NCBI GenBank assembly: GCA_965224225.1
Contig: CBDCZF010000035.1
Span: forward strand, 124,001-188,000
Source: CAJQQK01 sp965224225
GTDB taxonomy: Bacteria > Pseudomonadota > Alphaproteobacteria > Rhizobiales > Hyphomicrobiaceae
DNA length: 64,000 nt
Direction: 5' to 3'
Made by a program: the position numbers and the translations under genes. Numbering within the stretch: the first letter of the stretch is position 1; each line of letters starts with the position of its first letter. Below, in pieces: positions 61,055 through 64,000 of this stretch. The notes under the pieces were generated by a model. The model was not told the DNA's origin, did not search any database, and worked only from the letters and a program-made list of their open reading frames with translations.

Positions 61055-61588
61055 CTATTCCTTCACGTCAAAGCGTTTGGCGCCCAGCAGGCGCTGTGAA
61101 AAGAGAACCGCAACGGACTGTTCAGCGCCGAAAGCCATGGTCATGGCAGCACGGACGGCCGGCTCGACGTCGTCCGGCGTCGACGCCTTGAGGCACTGCA
61201 CGCCCATCGCCGTCATGGTCGGCTCGACGGCCTTGCCCATCGCGAACTGCCAGGGATTGCCCTCACCGTATTCACCACGCATCGAAATCAGGGTCAGGAA
61301 CGGGAAACGGCCATGATTGATCAACGACAGCATGTTGATGCAGTTGCCGACGCCGGAACTCTGCATCAGCAGCACGGCACGCTTGCCGCCAAGATGAGCA
61401 CCGGCGGCAAGCGCCACACCCTCTTCCTCGCTCGTCAGCGGCACCGAAGCCACGTCATGATCGGCAATCGAGCGGTCGATCAGGTGCTGGTGGCCGGCGT
61501 CCGGCACATACGAGAAGATCGATATATCCTGGTCGCGCAATTGATCGTAGAGCGCTTCGCGCCAGTTGCTCTCTGCATCCGTCCCCAT
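61055..61588 (-). CDS. thiamine-diphosphate decarboxylase, Pyr-domain subunit (ComD-like)
   Basis: 177 residues from MGTDAESNW. It matches the N-terminal (Pyr) domain: FSYVPDAGHQHLID, the ThDP-activating Glu in LTSEEEGVALAAGAHLG, and MQSSGVGNCINMLSL. It must pair with the ComE-like subunit to form an active site. Three bases separate the genes. The conserved pair resembles sulfopyruvate or phosphonopyruvate decarboxylase. Confidence 0.82.
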   Translation of the reverse strand: MGTDAESNWREALYDQLRDQDISIFSYVPDAGHQHLIDRSIADHDVASVPLTSEEEGVALAAGAHLGGKRAVLLMQSSGVGNCINMLSLINHGRFPFLTLISMRGEYGEGNPWQFAMGKAVEPTMTAMGVQCLKASTPDDVEPAVRAAMTMAFGAEQSVAVLFSQRLLGAKRFDVKE

Positions 61589-61736
61589 CGCGGTCTCCCC
61601 GACGGCACGCAAATGGGGCGCCCGTCATTGGTTGCATTTCGTGATCTGGTTATGGCTCGAACCTGCCATAACTGGCGGCTGGTGCAACCGGTCCATCATC
61701 TCGTCTGAGATTTCCTTGGATGGAACCACCCGTTCA
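61589..61736. other. upstream region of the decarboxylase genes
   Basis: Part of a 595-base gap up to 62183. I see no coding frame or named element here. The promoter of the ComD/ComE-like pair should lie in it. Beyond the repeat at 61737-61859 the rest of the gap, to 62183, also shows nothing I can name. Confidence 0.4.
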
Positions 61737-61859
61737 GCATGGCTGAACCCACAACCACAGACGTCATCCCCATGTAGGTGGGGACCCAAGCGATCCTCCA
61801 CTTTCTCAGTGCCGGCGGATAGTCGCTTGGGTTCCCGCCTACGCGGGAATGACGAAGTG
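61737..61859. repeat. interspersed palindromic repeat, copy 2
   Basis: Same element as at 20509-20631, gapless over 123 bases (107 identical by my count). The ends GTCATCCCC... and ...GGGAATGAC are inverted relatives, each with its own small hairpin. Here it lies alone in an intergenic space rather than inside another repeat. Confidence 0.85.
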
Positions 61860-62183
61860 GGGGTGAACCGCCATGCATGTCTCGCATGCGCCTTAATGTG
61901 GCATTTCTGTTGTCGATCATCGTCATCAATCGCCTTGGGTACTATTCAGCCGAACAGCAGTGGCACGGCCGGGCCCGACACAATATTGCCCAACAATCGG
62001 CACTCGGCCGTCATGCCATCGTACGATCCGGTAGGACAATTGTGCCGGAACCGAAGGAATGCCGCCCAATGGTTCATCTCCGGTTCAGCTTCAAGGCGCC
62101 ACTATGGTCGCCGGTAAGACGAGCCGAACCTGAAACCGTTCGGCGGGGCTGCCTCCAAGTTTCGTGAGCTGGAGATCGACATC

Positions 62184-62555
62184 ATGAAAAAGTCCGTACT
62201 TGGCGCGATCGGCGCTGCAAGCGTCATGACCTTCGTTGCATTCGCACCGGCAGAGGCTGGCATGGCCGGCCTCAAGAACACCAACACTTTGGCCCAGAAA
62301 TCGGAAAGCCTGGTCGAGAATGTCGGCCGGCGTCATCGTCGGCGCGCACGACGAGGCTTGGCCATTGGTGCCGGCCTGCTGGCACTCGGCCTGCTGGCTG
62401 CCACCTCGCGGAGATCTTATGGCGATGACCACTACCACTACAGGGACCGCCACTACAGTGACCGCCATGACTGGCGCCGCACCTGCCGACGTTGGCGGCG
62501 CTGGTGCCGCCGCGGCGACGACAGGGCCTGCTGGCGCTTCGACACGCGCTGCTGA
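62184..62555 (+). CDS. small exported, very basic protein
   Basis: 123 residues. A signal peptide (GAASVMTFVAFAPAEAG) is followed by a hydrophobic segment (LAIGAGLLALGLLAA) and a tail rich in Arg, Trp, Tyr, His and Cys (RRTCRRWRRWCRRGDDRACW). Proteins of this style occur in Rhizobiales without a known role. The Cys/Trp/Arg pattern could bind envelope polymers or form disulfides; that is inference. GGAG lies 12 bases upstream of the ATG. Confidence 0.6.
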   Translation: MKKSVLGAIGAASVMTFVAFAPAEAGMAGLKNTNTLAQKSESLVENVGRRHRRRARRGLAIGAGLLALGLLAATSRRSYGDDHYHYRDRHYSDRHDWRRTCRRWRRWCRRGDDRACWRFDTRC

Positions 62556-62633
62556 TTGAACGAAAACGCTTGCTCCCCCCGGCGCAAGGCCGTGGCGGCA
62601 TAATCTGCTGCTGCGGTCTTCGCGCCTACAAGA

Positions 62634-63770
62634 CTAACCGCCAAGAAACTCGAGCAATAAACGGCAGGTTTCTTCAGGCTGTTCCTGCTGCACCCAGTGA
62701 CCGGCGCCCTTGATCAGGTGACAGCCGCGTAAGTCGGTCAACACGCTCGACTGCATCTTCTCGTATTCACCGGCCTTCTGGTGCACACCCCAATCACTGG
62801 CGCCTGATATGAAACACGATGGGACATCGATCGTGCGCCTGTCGAAAACCTCCAACTCGCCGTTGTACCTGGCAGACGTCCGGCAGCGGTACCAGTTGAG
62901 GCTCGGCTGAAAGCCGGTACGTGTAAATTCGCCCACATAAACAGCAAGCTCATCGTCAGGCAGCCAGTTGCACGACGCGATCTCCTGCGGCGTGGGCATT
63001 TCCCTGGCAACCGTTTCCGGCATGGTCTCGGCCAGATCCATGACGTAGTAGGTCGGCAACTTGGCAAGTTCAGCCGCGCTCCAAGCCTCGAGCGGATAAG
63101 GCTTGTTATCGGCCCAATCGGCACTCTTGTGGTGGTAGTAGGCGCGCAGAAAATCGTGCAGGCCTTGCGGCGGATTGAGCATTTCATCCGCTGCGGGGCG
63201 GGTTGAGTAATACCATTGGTAGTGCTTGCGTGGCCTGCCAAGCCGGGCGAGATCATCGTGGACGGGATCGGGCAGCGGTGCGGGCGCATCACCGTTAGCG
63301 GTTGCAAACGGAATTTTCGGCGCGCCGCCAAACGGTGCACTCATCAGGGCAACGGAGCGAAAAACGTCGGGCCGGGTGACGGCACACCAGGCCGCAACGA
63401 ACGATCCGAAATCGTGTCCGACGAGACCGTGCACACTCTCCAGCCCGAATGCCCTGACCAGCCCGATCACGTCACGCACCAGGTTGAGCATCCGGAAGGG
63501 AGCAAGGTCGTCATCGTATTCGGCTTCAGCGCCGGTCGTGCGCCCATATCCGCGCTGATCGGGCGCCAACACGTGATAACCGGCCTCGGCAAGGACGGGC
63601 ATCACCTTGCGCCAGCTGAAGCTGAGTTCCGGAAAGCCGTGCAGCAGTACCACGGTCGGACGACCGGCGGTCTCGTAGCCCGCCTCCAGAACATGCATCC
63701 TGAGCCCGTTGTTATGATCGATAAATCGCGAGCGAACGCCATCTGGCAGCGGCAGCAATGTCTCGGTCAT
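62634..63770 (-). CDS. alpha/beta hydrolase, epoxide hydrolase-like
   Basis: 378 residues. Fold motifs: VVLLHGFPELSFSWRK (oxyanion HGFPE), DQRGYGRTTGAE, and the nucleophile Asp in VGHDFGSFVAAW, which is the epoxide-hydrolase or dehalogenase type rather than Ser. The cap domain follows, with HWVQQEQPEE holding the catalytic His. Start placed at MTETLLPLPDG with GGGG upstream. Convergent with the small basic protein gene. Confidence 0.88.
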   Translation of the reverse strand: MTETLLPLPDGVRSRFIDHNNGLRMHVLEAGYETAGRPTVVLLHGFPELSFSWRKVMPVLAEAGYHVLAPDQRGYGRTTGAEAEYDDDLAPFRMLNLVRDVIGLVRAFGLESVHGLVGHDFGSFVAAWCAVTRPDVFRSVALMSAPFGGAPKIPFATANGDAPAPLPDPVHDDLARLGRPRKHYQWYYSTRPAADEMLNPPQGLHDFLRAYYHHKSADWADNKPYPLEAWSAAELAKLPTYYVMDLAETMPETVAREMPTPQEIASCNWLPDDELAVYVGEFTRTGFQPSLNWYRCRTSARYNGELEVFDRRTIDVPSCFISGASDWGVHQKAGEYEKMQSSVLTDLRGCHLIKGAGHWVQQEQPEETCRLLLEFLGG

Positions 63771-63849
63771 GGCAGACCCCATTTCGGTTTCCAAAGGGCC
63801 CGGCCCTTTGGCAGGATCGTTAAGGACAGCGTCCTTGACATATCGCCGC

Positions 63850-64000
63850 TCAGCGGCGATCCGCCTCCGGACCCGGCAGTCGGGCTGACACGAACAGATC
63901 GGCGGCCGTCGGACTGCAGGCGATCGGCGTGTCGTGCAGTATGGCAAGGCGGGTCAGCGCCTTAAGGTCGACATCGTGGGCATGATCGGCCTGCGGGTCG
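63850..64000 (-). CDS. mgsA: C-terminal part of methylglyoxal synthase (cut by window edge)
   Basis: The last 49 codons run from the window edge to TGA at 63850. They read DPQADHAHDVDLKALTRLAI, then DTPIACSPTAADLFVSARL, matching the end of methylglyoxal synthase, which turns dihydroxyacetone phosphate into methylglyoxal. The usual PxACN is ACS here. The tail is a few residues longer than in E. coli. The gene continues beyond the window. Confidence 0.72.
   Translation of the reverse strand, partial: DPQADHAHDVDLKALTRLAILHDTPIACSPTAADLFVSARLPGPEADRR

Overview
The window is a GC-rich chromosomal segment of an alphaproteobacterium, most likely from the Hyphomicrobiales (Rhizobiales) or a close neighbour. 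The evidence is a ChpT-type phosphotransferase, an EipA/DUF1134 envelope protein, one bifunctional Rel/Spo enzyme, and the order rpoZ, rsh, pdxJ, acpS, lepB, rnc, era, recO. Coding density is high. There is no complete insertion sequence, prophage or CRISPR array. Several small palindromic repeats sit between genes, and one sits inside a gene leader.

Layout. 0-11 kb: an MscS-type channel, ettA, a CAU-anticodon tRNA, rluD, a small membrane protein, a coiled-coil membrane protein, eipA and cysQ. 11-20 kb: chpT and a receiver protein, pcaHG, a DUF502 protein, a threonine aldolase, a sirtuin/HD/aminotransferase run, and rtcB facing it. 20-27.4 kb: a vitamin B12 uptake locus made of a cobalamin riboswitch, a TonB-dependent receptor, binding protein, permease and ATPase, an unknown exported protein, and an ExbB-ExbD-ExbD energiser. 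27.4-33 kb: the cell-shape operon mreB-mreC-mreD-mrdA-rodA. 33-37 kb: leuA behind a leucine-rich leader peptide and hairpin, a PhzF-like protein and a NUDIX hydrolase. 37-46 kb: a CopD-like membrane protein and the conserved recO-to-rpoZ block. 46-51 kb: small exported or unknown proteins, pdxH, an SDR and a GrdB-like gene with an in-frame UGA. 51-57 kb: a dipeptide/oligopeptide ABC transporter. 57-64 kb: an SDR, a two-gene ABC exporter, a split thiamine-diphosphate decarboxylase, a small basic exported protein, an epoxide-hydrolase-like enzyme, and the tail of methylglyoxal synthase.

The most notable points are four. (1) Two abutting open frames at 50044-50925 read best as one selenoprotein of the glycine/betaine reductase B family: a CxxUxxC motif is followed at once by a SECIS-like hairpin. 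(2) The B12 receptor gene has nested palindromic repeats lodged between its riboswitch and its signal peptide, so its start is unclear. (3) The B12 locus carries its own energiser with two ExbD paralogues, and the second has Asn where the proton-carrying Asp is expected. (4) leuA has a leader peptide ending Leu-Leu-Ser-Leu-Leu-Leu next to a strong hairpin, a likely attenuator.
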